Below, one piece after another: positions 1 through 7,855 of a DNA stretch of 64,000 nt. Below the pieces are notes generated by a model. That model did not search any database, was not told where the DNA came from, and saw only the letters and a list, made by a program, of their open reading frames with translations. The position numbers were made by a program, and so were the translations under genes. Position 1 is the first letter of the stretch; each line of letters opens with the position of its first letter. The DNA is from Shewanella ulleungensis (GTDB taxonomy: Bacteria > Pseudomonadota > Gammaproteobacteria > Enterobacterales > Shewanellaceae). The stretch lies in assembly GCF_014648315.1 (NCBI RefSeq), contig NZ_BMQW01000014.1:1-64000 (forward strand), given 5' to 3'.

Positions 1-120
1 AAATTCAATGAAAAAAAGAGCTCCTCAAATCAATCCTAAGCGCTTTTAAGACACTAGGTAATGCATTTGGAACCCTAAAAAATGGCTATTTTTCAATAAA
101 AATAGAAATTCTACAGCCTC
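1..120. mobile_element. Small inverted-repeat element, copy 1 (left end cut by window)
   Basis: Bases 1-127 are identical to 794-920, so this is the right-hand part of the element seen complete at 768-913. It ends at ATTCTACAGCCTC and is followed by AAC, the inner bases of an attC core site. No reading frame fits inside it. The identity of the two copies implies a recent duplication or insertion. It is non-coding and MITE-like; the family is not recognised. Confidence 0.6.
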
Positions 121-231
121 AACGCCCGCATAACGGGCAGTAATGCATGGGCAAAACTTAAAGCGAAGCGACAGTGCCCATGTATTACTGTCCCAGCGAG
201 CCTGTGAGCGAGTTTATGCGCTTGTTATGTG
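121..231 (-). other. attC recombination site of the first cassette
   Basis: Read on the minus strand, the site begins with CACATAAC (231-224) just after the stop of the 233-742 gene. It then forms long imperfect inverted repeats: GGGACAGTAATACATGGGCA pairs with TGCCCATGCATTACTGCCC around the central CGCTTCGC. It ends at GGGCGTT. This is the fold expected of an integron attC site. The cassette's own 5' boundary (GTTATGTG, rc of 760-767) is the exact complement of the R'' box CACATAAC, as expected for a cassette that once circularised. The base after GTT is replaced by the small element of 1-120. Confidence 0.7.
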
Positions 232-232
232 T

Positions 233-742
233 TTATTTCTCAGGCTCTCGACATTGCCCGTAATATTGAAAATTAACAGGAGTTCTTTTGTTAGTTGTTT
301 CATCAACGTTGTATAGCTCAGCTTTACAGTGTGTGGAATGTGAGCCTAACTTACCAGTAACATTCATCTCATATTTTTCGTTAGCTTGAGGTTTAAAAGA
401 AGTGTAAATACTACAGTTACTCATACCTGCAACTGACATAATCATGAAGCTATATTTCTTATCTGTTGCTAGCTTTACACCGTCAGAGTTTAGTTCAGAA
501 ATTAAAGGGTTGCCATCATCTAGTACTATTAATTTTGCACCACTTTTAGAGCCAAACGATTTACCGCAAGTTTCCTCTTCTGTATGAACATTAACAAATG
601 TGGAATAGCCTAGAAAAGGAGCGTCAAAGTCATGTTTAACCTTAAAGTCAGCAGAAGGCTCATTAGTTTTTGGTTCTACATAATCTGGTAAACCTGCACA
701 GCCTGTTACCAATAGTGATATTAATATAATTCTAAATTTCAA
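233..742 (-). CDS. Cassette-encoded lipoprotein of unknown function
   Basis: This 169-residue protein has a short lipoprotein signal with lipobox LVTGC (lipidated Cys15). The mature part is polar and contains four further cysteines (one in TCGKSFG near residue 59, then SNC, HCK and a C-terminal QCREP), which could form disulfides in the periplasm. No family is recognised. The start is a TTG codon at 742, preceded by AAGGTG at a good ribosome-binding distance; no ATG fits the signal peptide. It lies between a G-TT core boundary and its own attC site in the usual gene-to-attC orientation, which makes it an integron cassette gene. Such small exported proteins are common in chromosomal integrons. 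Its function cannot be inferred. Confidence 0.75.
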   Translation of the reverse strand: MKFRIILISLLVTGCAGLPDYVEPKTNEPSADFKVKHDFDAPFLGYSTFVNVHTEEETCGKSFGSKSGAKLIVLDDGNPLISELNSDGVKLATDKKYSFMIMSVAGMSNCSIYTSFKPQANEKYEMNVTGKLGSHSTHCKAELYNVDETTNKRTPVNFQYYGQCREPEK

Positions 743-767
743 GATGACACCTTATAAAACACATAAC

Positions 768-913
768 GAGACTGTAGAATAACTCTAACAGTCAAATTCA
801 ATGAAAAAAAGAGCTCCTCAAATCAATCCTAAGCGCTTTTAAGACACTAGGTAATGCATTTGGAACCCTAAAAAATGGCTATTTTTCAATAAAAATAGAA
901 ATTCTACAGCCTC
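768..913. mobile_element. 146-bp MITE-like element inserted in an attC core (copy 2, complete)
   Basis: The termini are inverted repeats: GAGACTGTAGAAT on the left and, reverse-complemented from the right, GAGGCTGTAGAAT (one mismatch in 13). Both outer flanks are AAC, which is GTT on the cassette strand, so the element looks like an insertion with a 3-bp AAC duplication exactly at the conserved G-TT integrase core. An internal perfect hairpin CTATTTTT-CAAT-AAAAATAG lies at 879-898. No open reading frame is present. It is identical to copy 1 over all the bases that can be compared. Confidence 0.6.
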
Positions 914-1012
914 AACGCCCAAATAAGGGGCTGATTAATAGTTTGCTAAAATGTGAAGCGGAGCGGAACCGAGCAAACTGTTAGCAGTCCCGCTTTATTT
1001 TCTTGTTAGGTT
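914..1012 (-). other. attC recombination site of the second cassette
   Basis: On the minus strand the site starts with AAACCTAAC next to the stop of the 1013-1300 gene. It folds through GGGACTGCTAACAGTTTGCT against AGCAAACTATTAATCAGCCCC and ends at GGGCGTT. Its R'' box AAACCTAAC is the complement of this cassette's 5' boundary GTTAGGTTT (rc of 1310-1318). The R' box of the next cassette is interrupted after GTT by the 768-913 element. Confidence 0.7.
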
Positions 1013-1300
1013 TTAGTAAGTGACAGCCCAGATAAATATAACTATTTGACAACAACTTACAGTGAATATTACTTTACCGATTTTTGAATACGTTGCAATT
1101 AATTGCTTTCCAAGATAAGCACCTAAAATAGAAAAAGGTAAAGAATAAAATGAAAAGTAAGCCACTAAAATTAAAGCTTCATGTCTGAGAGAATGTTCGG
1201 GATTTGCATAATAGCTATATACCCAAAAACCTTGAAGGGATAATACTGCGATTAAGCCAAACGTGATTATAAGTGCAATTATTAGAGAGTAATTCCGCAT
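1013..1300 (-). CDS. Cassette-encoded small membrane protein
   Basis: This 95-residue hydrophobic protein has about three predicted membrane segments (residues ~5-30, ~42-65 and ~72-93) and few charged residues. The family is not recognised. The ATG start at 1298-1300 has AGGGA three bases upstream and lies only 10 bases after the cassette boundary repeat GTTAGGTTT, the tight packing usual for integron cassettes. The gene lies in the same orientation as its attC site. Small inner-membrane proteins of this kind are frequent cassette cargo; some are toxins or phage-defence proteins, but nothing here shows that. Confidence 0.7.
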   Translation of the reverse strand: MRNYSLIIALIITFGLIAVLSLQGFWVYSYYANPEHSLRHEALILVAYFSFYSLPFSILGAYLGKQLIATYSKIGKVIFTVSCCQIVIFIWAVTY

Positions 1301-1307
1301 TCGTCCC

Positions 1308-1365
1308 TGAAACCTAACAGCTTATTGAACGGCCAAATAAATTTAAAGTCGGCCGCTTAAGTTAT
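1308..1365 (-). other. Short attC-like site upstream of the cassettes
   Basis: On the minus strand this reads TAACTTAAGCGGCC, a short loop, then GGCCGTTCAATAAGCTGTTAGGT. The ends TAAC/GTTA and the inner GGCC/GGCC arms fit a short (~55 bp) attC site whose G-TT point opens the 1013-1300 cassette. No cassette gene or integrase is seen on its other side, so it may be the attC of a decayed cassette. Confidence 0.45.
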
Positions 1366-1779
1366 TGATTAATATCATCCTACATTTGCTATATTATTGA
1401 AGTAAAGCAATTAATTATGTCTAACAGGCAAAAACAAACCGTGCTTGCACGTAAAGTAGAATTTGCTTTCACTTTACAAAAAATTAAAGATAACAATATC
1501 AGATAATTACGATTTCTATATTTTTAAAACGATACAACTAAAGAACGATTTTTAATCATTATTTAGCGTAAATCGATGAAAAACCATTATACCTGTACAT
1601 AAAATCAGTACACGCCACATAAAAGTGTGCATGCTGATTTTTCTTTAATTCTTTTGATTTTTTCACATGCGAAGCATGTGGCTTTTGGGGTTAAGGGTTT
1701 CCTCCTTGCCCGAGTTTATCTCCCATTGAAATGCACCTTGGTACAGAAATGCTCAAACTTTAAGATAAACGCACAGATA

Positions 1780-1842
1780 GCCGAGCTTACAAGGATGTAC
1801 AAGCTGCGTGTCACAGAAGAGTTTGAACTCGAGGTGATTCTG
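1780..1842. repeat. Direct repeat, copy 1
   Basis: It begins GCCGAGCTTACAAGGATGTA and matches 1939-2001 at roughly nine of ten positions, with a centre-to-centre spacing of 159 bp. It includes the shared blocks CGTGTCACAGAAG and GAGGTGATTC. It resembles the short intergenic repeats scattered in Shewanella genomes, from memory only. Confidence 0.7.
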
Positions 1843-1938
1843 CCACGCGACGCATCTGTGCCAATACACAGCCAGCAACGAAGAAATCGAATCTCGAGTG
1901 CAAGCGCGGCTGTGACCGTCCATGACATGGACGTCATG

Positions 1939-2001
1939 GCCGAGCTTACAAGGATGTACTTGCAGCGTGTCACAGAAGTGTTTGCATTTGAGGTGATTCA
2001 G
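1939..2001. repeat. Direct repeat, copy 2
   Basis: This is the second copy of the 1780-1842 repeat. The differences cluster at three spots (AAGCTG versus TTGCAG, AG versus TG after CAGAAG, and AACTC versus CATTT). It is preceded directly by the palindromic CCATGAC...GTCATGG. Confidence 0.7.
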
Positions 2002-2066
2002 CCGCATCCATGCTAGATCAATATCAACAATCCCTTTGTCTTTTGATTTTCTTACACATAACCAAG

Positions 2067-3644
2067 CTACACTATCGGTTGAAACGCGGTTAACGAATCA
2101 AGCATAGTGGCATTGCCTAATCCTTGCCCTGGTGCAACAGAGGTAAATTGGCCTTGTTCGCCGTGTAATGCCATATAGTTAAGCAATACCGTTTCCACTA
2201 ACAAATTCACGTTATTGGCAGATGGAGCTGAGGCGGTATCAACAGATGCATCACTGCGCATAAAGCCAATTTGTTGTTTTTGGGCCATTTGAGTCGACGT
2301 ACCACCCATTAACTGTGGCTTGCCAGACGGATTATAAACCAAAAAGAATGACGCGCCTGTTGAGGAGTTGTCGCCAGTCCATTCGCCTTTACCACGCCCT
2401 TCCATTGAATCATCAATACGGCCATTACTTGAAACAGAGCCATCACTGAATACATACAACATTAGTGGCATATTGCGACGTGAAGCATACTCTAAACATG
2501 CGCCCATACAGCGCCCTGCACGTAAGTCGCGTAACTCACCTGTGGCGCGCTCGCCAGTGTGATAGTCAAACCCGCCCATGGTGACCGTTCCTGCACCAGA
2601 AAAGCCGTTCACTACTAGCTTCATAATCGACGCGGTTTTTTGAAACTCTGATTCCGAATCAAACTCGTTAATACCAAATATGCCACCAGGGCCAACGATA
2701 TCAGGGTCAAGCAACGGATTTAACGTTGATGGGTCGCCAAAGCGGTCTGCTAAATCAGCACTTTTCACATAGCCGCAATTGACTAAATCTTTAATCACAT
2801 CACCGCGGGTCACCTGGGTATTCACCGCCGCCATTTTTTGCGCGCTAATGCGTTGAATGCTTTCCATTACCGCCACAGCGTCACGTTGCGACAATAAACT
2901 GAATAAGTCCCCCACATCCACCAAGCCTGTAACGTCTGACGGGCGGTCAATTTTAGTTGGCCGCTTACTTAAATCGATAAAGCTTGTGGGCGCCATTGAA
3001 TTACCGCCCGAATCAGAATTACGCGATCCCACCAAAGGCATTAACGAGCCATTCGCGCCCGCTGCCGCAATGGCATACATTGGGTTGTGTGGATTGTTGC
3101 CGGTATCGTTGTCTGAGCGATTAGGGATCACAGCACCGTTGATACGCGATGCAGTATCAGCGGACACTTTCTCTAAAATCCCGCGTAAAAATGCCGAGTC
3201 AGAATGAAACGCTAAGCCTAAGTCTGTATTAATAAAATCAGACATGCCTGCATTTGGGTTGGCAATAGATGGCGCCATATCACCGGGTAAGCCCAGTTTG
3301 TTATAACCAGCTGTAGATAGAAAATCTTGCTGACCACCCGCACCACCAACTAATACGTTAGAACCCGCAATATTGGCTCCACCCGCTAAATCAAAACTAA
3401 TAAATGGAATTTTACCCGCACCTTGCACGCTTATGCCACAAGAGCCTCTTAAGGCTTCAAGATCTGCCGACAAAGCAGCATGAGCATTGTTAGGATTAGC
3501 AAACATGCTGAACATTGACAACCCCGCCACTGCGGCACCACCCTTATATAAGCCCGTTGAAATAAACTCTCGACGAGTCATGGGTTTACGGTGGTCGGCA
3601 AACAACAATGGACTGTCTGGATGAAGATGCTTTGGTTTAGTCAT
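2067..3644 (-). CDS. Tat-exported DUF1501-like protein
   Basis: This 525-residue protein has a twin-arginine signal: T-R-R-E-F-I at residues 23-28 after a long n-region, then a hydrophobic stretch ending near ANA/HA at ~55. It is therefore probably exported folded. The mature part has a DLAGGANIAG segment near the N-terminus and a later GGFDYHTG motif followed by helices and a VFSDGS strand. These recall DUF1501 proteins (LxGGxDGLN and GxDTHxxQ blocks), which belong to the alkaline-phosphatase/sulfatase-like superfamily. The usual sulfatase-type metal residues are not obvious, so activity is uncertain. AAAGGA lies seven bases before the ATG. It is last in a three-gene minus-strand run with two CXXCH proteins; DUF1501 proteins often neighbour DUF1588/DUF1592-type cytochrome-like proteins. 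Confidence 0.7.
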   Translation of the reverse strand: MTKPKHLHPDSPLLFADHRKPMTRREFISTGLYKGGAAVAGLSMFSMFANPNNAHAALSADLEALRGSCGISVQGAGKIPFISFDLAGGANIAGSNVLVGGAGGQQDFLSTAGYNKLGLPGDMAPSIANPNAGMSDFINTDLGLAFHSDSAFLRGILEKVSADTASRINGAVIPNRSDNDTGNNPHNPMYAIAAAGANGSLMPLVGSRNSDSGGNSMAPTSFIDLSKRPTKIDRPSDVTGLVDVGDLFSLLSQRDAVAVMESIQRISAQKMAAVNTQVTRGDVIKDLVNCGYVKSADLADRFGDPSTLNPLLDPDIVGPGGIFGINEFDSESEFQKTASIMKLVVNGFSGAGTVTMGGFDYHTGERATGELRDLRAGRCMGACLEYASRRNMPLMLYVFSDGSVSSNGRIDDSMEGRGKGEWTGDNSSTGASFFLVYNPSGKPQLMGGTSTQMAQKQQIGFMRSDASVDTASAPSANNVNLLVETVLLNYMALHGEQGQFTSVAPGQGLGNATMLDSLTAFQPIV

Positions 3645-3762
3645 TGTTGGATCCTTTTTGTCGCTGTTTTACGACAACATATGCGGTGGTGTTCAACGGT
3701 GAGTGTATCCGTTGAACAAAGGTAAACTGAGCTGTCATTAATATATTTGTCATTTGCCGCCC

Positions 3763-6201
3763 CTATTGCACTAGCATTACAGCGCTGGCAAGTACAGCTG
3801 CACATGTTGATTTAGCTATCGTTCGAGTTCTCTCCGCAGTACATGAACCACTACAAACGGATAATCCCGTAATCAAGCTATCTAGCTCTGCATAAACATC
3901 ACTTTTATTAGGCTGATTACTCAAGGATAACGGCATTAATTGATTAATTAATGGATTGAGTAGGTTGTCCCTGTTTGTAACACTTAATGCCACACTCGGC
4001 ACTTCAGTAAAATCAACATCAGGAAACCAATTACTGCGTATGGTGTTATCTTCAATTGCCGAGTCGCAGTAAGCGATCGCTAACTGGGTAATACCCATTT
4101 GTTGCGCTGAAATAAAGGTCTCAATGTTTTCAAGGCTGGGTAATTGACGTTTTACCAACTCATAAGTGTCAAACACCTTGGTTGTTTGTTGAGCAACGCC
4201 TGTTAGTACGCTCATACTGTGATTAATTTCAGCGAAATTACGCACACCCACTTGAGCTGATTCAGTCGTGGCAGGAACCTCTGTTGGGGTAACAAATATT
4301 CCAGGTAGCACCACATTAGTGTGCTCGCCTAATTGCTCAAATGATAAGAAAAACTCATCCTGATTTGCACCTTTTTCAAGAGCTATAATCGTACCAAGTG
4401 CAGAGATAGAAAACGGTTCAGCAATGCCCTGGCCTGACGATACCGACAAATCTAGATTAACGTACGACTGACCTTGAGCACTCTCTTTACCGTTAATACC
4501 GATGCGTAAGCCTTTTACTTCAAAGCTGTCGCTCACAGGTGTGCCATCAATATTAACGATTGCAGCATTACTGAATAAATAACTGTAATTATCAAATTGA
4601 CTGACCTCAAACATCACATAGGTATTGGGTAAATCGATGAGATGACTTATTGAGAATAACAAAAAGAACTTTTCTCCAACCCCAACTTCATAGTTTTGTT
4701 GCACTTGCTCAGGGGCTAACACGCGATTGTAAATAGCCAATAAACGGATATCGCCCTGCCATACATGTTGATTCGAGGCTTCGCGACCTAAAATTAACGC
4801 AAAACTGTCATCCCAATTTGCCAGCGGGGCAATATCTTCATCAACGACATCAATCAGCTGACCGTTCACATAAATACTGCGACCACTCGTTGCGTTATAG
4901 GTCATGACAACGTGTTGTAATGTGGCTTGCAGCACTTCATCAGCGTCGGGCGTACTTAATGCAGGCTCACCGTTATTATTGGATGATTCTGTACGCAACA
5001 TAAAGTCATAATTATATAGTGTTTGCCCAAGAGTAAAGTTACGTGTGTCGTCGCCTGCAGAATAAGTCACAATACGGGCAGGACCTTCTTGGGTGACATT
5101 GTTTGGTGTTACCCAGGCTTCAACCGAGAACTCACCTGTAGCGGTAATTAAATCGTGTAACTTTTTGCTATTGGCGGTACTAGCTTGCGCTTTACCATCA
5201 ATAAATGACAACCCCCAACTGCCTAGCCAATCAACATCACCCGTTAAGGTTAAGTTTGCCGCAGGTGAAATACCAGATGTATCGTAAGCTATTGTGCCCT
5301 CACCAGTTTTAAATTGATAAAGTGCAATCACGTCAGTTTCAAAACGGCCACCACTTGATGCAGTAATACCGTCGGTTAACCGTAACGATTTAGACACCAC
5401 CATATCAGGTGAGATTTCATCGAGTTCAATGCCGTCACTTAACGCCATAATCGCATCGCGCATTTCGATGCTGTCGTCTAAGCAGTTGCTCCAACAGTTA
5501 TGAAACTCAGAACCTAAACGCACAACCAATCTTGATTGTGCTGGGTCATCTAAATTAATCACCCCTTTTGCGGCTTCGTAAGCTTGTTCTATATCGTTAC
5601 TGGCAAAAAAGGGCGACTGCGCCGCTTGCACGCCTTCATTATGGCAAGAGACACAATATTGATTCACTATAGGATAAACGTGCTGACTAAATAAACTGCT
5701 GTCGTCGGGGAAGTTTTTGCTTGCCCCTGGATCTCGAATGACCGGAGCAGTCAGCTCAATCGTATTAGCTGTGCTGACACGTTCATCAGCCCATAACTTA
5801 ATCCACTGTGTCATGGTTTCGCCACAAGCGGAGTCACTTGCCAGCCAACAGTTATGGCCTCCGGCAACTTTACTGACTAAACGCGAAGCTTTAGGGTCAG
5901 TTAAATCAACCAAAGGATTAGTGGCAGCATAAGCATCGTTAACATCATTACGGCTGGCAAAATAAGGGGCTTGATTACCTTCGGTATGACAGGCACCGCA
6001 TTTATCTTGAGTCGAAATATTGTCCCACAACGACGCCTTGTATTTTTGAATATCAGCAGTTGCCGCCGCAGGACCAGTGTATACGTCAGAGGTAGGCGTT
6101 TGTTGAGCGGGCGGATTTTTTTCTACATCGCCACCGCCACAGGCACTTAAGCCAAACAGTAATGAGACAATAACAAGGCGTTTAATCATTAAATATTTCA
6201 T
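3763..6201 (-). CDS. LamG-domain lipoprotein with two c-type heme motifs
   Basis: This is a protein of about 812 residues. I place the start at 6201, because GGGAG stands seven bases upstream and the start is two bases after the TAG of the upstream gene. A lipobox LSAC gives lipidated Cys21, so it is probably anchored at the outer membrane. Two heme-attachment motifs follow: CGACH at 68-72 and CVSCH at 183-187, each in a similar ~110-residue segment. Conserved NCW and C-x-E pieces there suggest a tandem cytochrome-like duplication. Residues ~295-510 look like a LamG/concanavalin-type lectin fold (VIALYQF, then FSVEAWV). The remaining ~300 residues are not recognised. It may link a redox centre to glycan binding; the substrate is unknown. 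Confidence 0.75.
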   Translation of the reverse strand: MKYLMIKRLVIVSLLFGLSACGGGDVEKNPPAQQTPTSDVYTGPAAATADIQKYKASLWDNISTQDKCGACHTEGNQAPYFASRNDVNDAYAATNPLVDLTDPKASRLVSKVAGGHNCWLASDSACGETMTQWIKLWADERVSTANTIELTAPVIRDPGASKNFPDDSSLFSQHVYPIVNQYCVSCHNEGVQAAQSPFFASNDIEQAYEAAKGVINLDDPAQSRLVVRLGSEFHNCWSNCLDDSIEMRDAIMALSDGIELDEISPDMVVSKSLRLTDGITASSGGRFETDVIALYQFKTGEGTIAYDTSGISPAANLTLTGDVDWLGSWGLSFIDGKAQASTANSKKLHDLITATGEFSVEAWVTPNNVTQEGPARIVTYSAGDDTRNFTLGQTLYNYDFMLRTESSNNNGEPALSTPDADEVLQATLQHVVMTYNATSGRSIYVNGQLIDVVDEDIAPLANWDDSFALILGREASNQHVWQGDIRLLAIYNRVLAPEQVQQNYEVGVGEKFFLLFSISHLIDLPNTYVMFEVSQFDNYSYLFSNAAIVNIDGTPVSDSFEVKGLRIGINGKESAQGQSYVNLDLSVSSGQGIAEPFSISALGTIIALEKGANQDEFFLSFEQLGEHTNVVLPGIFVTPTEVPATTESAQVGVRNFAEINHSMSVLTGVAQQTTKVFDTYELVKRQLPSLENIETFISAQQMGITQLAIAYCDSAIEDNTIRSNWFPDVDFTEVPSVALSVTNRDNLLNPLINQLMPLSLSNQPNKSDVYAELDSLITGLSVCSGSCTAERTRTIAKSTCAAVLASAVMLVQ

Positions 6202-6203
6202 GC

Positions 6204-7469
6204 CTATTCTCCCATACAATAGTTGCCAACTTCAGCGAACACTCGCTTAAGTTGGTAAGAATTCTGCTTAAAAGAGGCTGTTGTCGCACTAATTTGTGCA
6301 ATATCGGCTTGGCTTTCTGCATCGCGCAAACACACTGATTTAAAGACTTTTTTCACCTGACATTGTGCAAAAGCATTGCTGTTAGCCAGCTCTTGCCCTA
6401 ACGACTTAGCGCCACTGCCCTGCCCAGATAAACTGCTATCCCAACCTAGTTTTTGATTAGGCCCTTCGCGCCAATAATTTTGCCAATCATCATTTGGCGT
6501 CACAAACCCATAAGGAAAACTGGTCGAATTAATATGGTATTTGCCTTGAACGCGAGTCCCTGTGTCGGGATCGGTTTGACCGCTGGTATTATAAGCAATT
6601 GCGCCGTTTTCACCGGTTGGATCCTGGTCGAGATTAAATTCATACTCATAATAAGCAAATGCTTGAGCTAATGGATCCATACCACTGTGACAACTTGAGC
6701 AGTTATTAATAAATAAACGGCTGTCGCCACCAGGACTGCGGCTCACATCTTGGCGAATACGATCGGTTGATCGGGTGTTGTCTTTAAGCGGTTCTAAATC
6801 GGTACATAAATGGTTCATTAAGGTAAAGCGGAACATCGCGCGGTTAGTGCCTAAATAAAAAAACTCTTTGGCAGCGGCGCGGCTGGTGAGCACCCCAGCG
6901 GTGGCTGACGAAGGTAAGCCGTTTAAGCTTGATTGTGTTGTACGTTCAAGGCCATCTTTTAAATCAATAAATTGGTCTTCTAATGCTTGATAATGGTTAT
7001 TATCATTAAGGTTGTAAGCGGGTAAATTTAAACTGTTTTTACCGACATACACCATATCAGCCTGTAAAATCTCTCTAAAATCAACATCATCTCTTACAGC
7101 ACCAATCACAGTGGCAGAATAATCATTTAATGGCGCAAAAATATCTTGTTCAATATTAGTCCACGGCGTAGCAAATAGTTTCAGTGTAGTGGAGTAAAAC
7201 GCAGGGGTTTCCATCGCCAGATAAGCCGCTTCAATTGGCTTACCGTCATCGAGTAATGCAGCCATACTCAGTAACGTCGCTTCAGAGGCAGCGACACCGG
7301 CAATACGGTCATGTAATTGTTTAGCTTGCTCTAAACTACCCGCGGTCGCATTCACTGACAGCAAACTCAGTACGCCAATAAACGTATTAACGATATGCTT
7401 AAGTTGCATGATTTGTCTAAAATTAGATAATAAGCTAAGGCTTGTTATCGTACGAAGCCGATCCTTCAT
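6204..7469 (-). CDS. DUF1588/DUF1592-like exported protein with one CXXCH motif
   Basis: The protein has 421 residues. The start at 7469 has AAGGAG five bases upstream. An alternative ATG at 7409 would begin directly before the hydrophobic signal (cleavage near NATA-GS at 44), but it has no clear ribosome site. Two blocks recall the DUF1592/DUF1588/DUF1585 family of planctomycete-type cytochromes: AGVLTSRAAAKEF...TNRAMFRFTLMNHLC around 191-222, and CSSCHSGMDPLAQAF at 257-271. Cys257, Cys260 and His261 would bind one heme. The stop codon is two bases before the start of the LamG lipoprotein, so the two are probably co-translated. It is the first gene of the minus-strand operon and lies back to back with the plus-strand 7856 gene, which also carries heme motifs. 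Confidence 0.7.
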   Translation of the reverse strand: MKDRLRTITSLSLLSNFRQIMQLKHIVNTFIGVLSLLSVNATAGSLEQAKQLHDRIAGVAASEATLLSMAALLDDGKPIEAAYLAMETPAFYSTTLKLFATPWTNIEQDIFAPLNDYSATVIGAVRDDVDFREILQADMVYVGKNSLNLPAYNLNDNNHYQALEDQFIDLKDGLERTTQSSLNGLPSSATAGVLTSRAAAKEFFYLGTNRAMFRFTLMNHLCTDLEPLKDNTRSTDRIRQDVSRSPGGDSRLFINNCSSCHSGMDPLAQAFAYYEYEFNLDQDPTGENGAIAYNTSGQTDPDTGTRVQGKYHINSTSFPYGFVTPNDDWQNYWREGPNQKLGWDSSLSGQGSGAKSLGQELANSNAFAQCQVKKVFKSVCLRDAESQADIAQISATTASFKQNSYQLKRVFAEVGNYCMGE

Positions 7470-7855
7470 ACTGTCTCCTTGTTCACACTTGACTGCCTTG
7501 CAGTAAACTTAGTTTGCTGTGCCGTACTGCTTATTTGTTTTATCAACTTTAATTGTCTCTTTATAAGCCAATGTTGTTACCTTCATTTGGCTTGCGTATT
7601 TTTTATGCAACAGTGCTGACGAATGGTGCTGATTAAATCATTCAACGGGCCACATTAAAAGTTTTTATTTTGTTAATTTTTTTGACACTCTCAGCCAATA
7701 ACTTGGCGCCAAAAAAGTGCCTTAAACCGTCAAAAAAAAGTATTAAAACTATTTCACAAAAAGCCTTGAAACACTGAGCCTACAAGGCAATAATGTCAAG
7801 TCTAATCGGGGTTGGATAAAACTCTTACAATAATAATTATGGTTAAGGAAAACAA
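7470..7855. promoter_or_regulatory. Divergent intergenic region between the two exported-protein operons
   Basis: This AT-rich 386-bp region separates divergent genes and must contain both promoters. A TTGACA hexamer occurs at 7682-7687, but I do not see a matching -10 at the right spacing. TTGTTGCATAAAAAATACGC-like AT-rich DNA lies on the minus side. No operator palindrome stands out. AAGGA sits six bases before the 7856 ATG. Confidence 0.4.

Larger units (their letters stand above)
1366..2066. other. Non-coding stretch with repeats
   Basis: There is no convincing gene here. It contains a stem-loop CACATGC-GAA-GCATGTG (1664-1680) followed by CTTTT, possibly a terminator, and two copies of a ~63-bp repeat. 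It also has an inverted repeat CCATGAC-ATGGAC-GTCATGG near 1920-1939. The overlapping open frames in 1627-2016 on both strands are products of the repeat and have no homology I recognise. Confidence 0.6.

Noticed and set aside
1417..1506. Short plus-strand frame of 29 codons (MSNRQKQTVLARKVEF...)
   Set aside because: It is very short, has no ribosome site and no recognised similarity. It could be a gene remnant next to the cassette array, but cannot be supported.
1627..2016. Open frames on both strands across the repeat region, with an internally repeated peptide AELTRMY
   Set aside because: The peptide repeat simply reflects the DNA repeat; frames overlap on both strands and lack ribosome sites.
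7682..7710. TTGACA as a promoter -35
   Set aside because: No acceptable -10 hexamer lies 16-18 bases downstream, so it is not called as a promoter.
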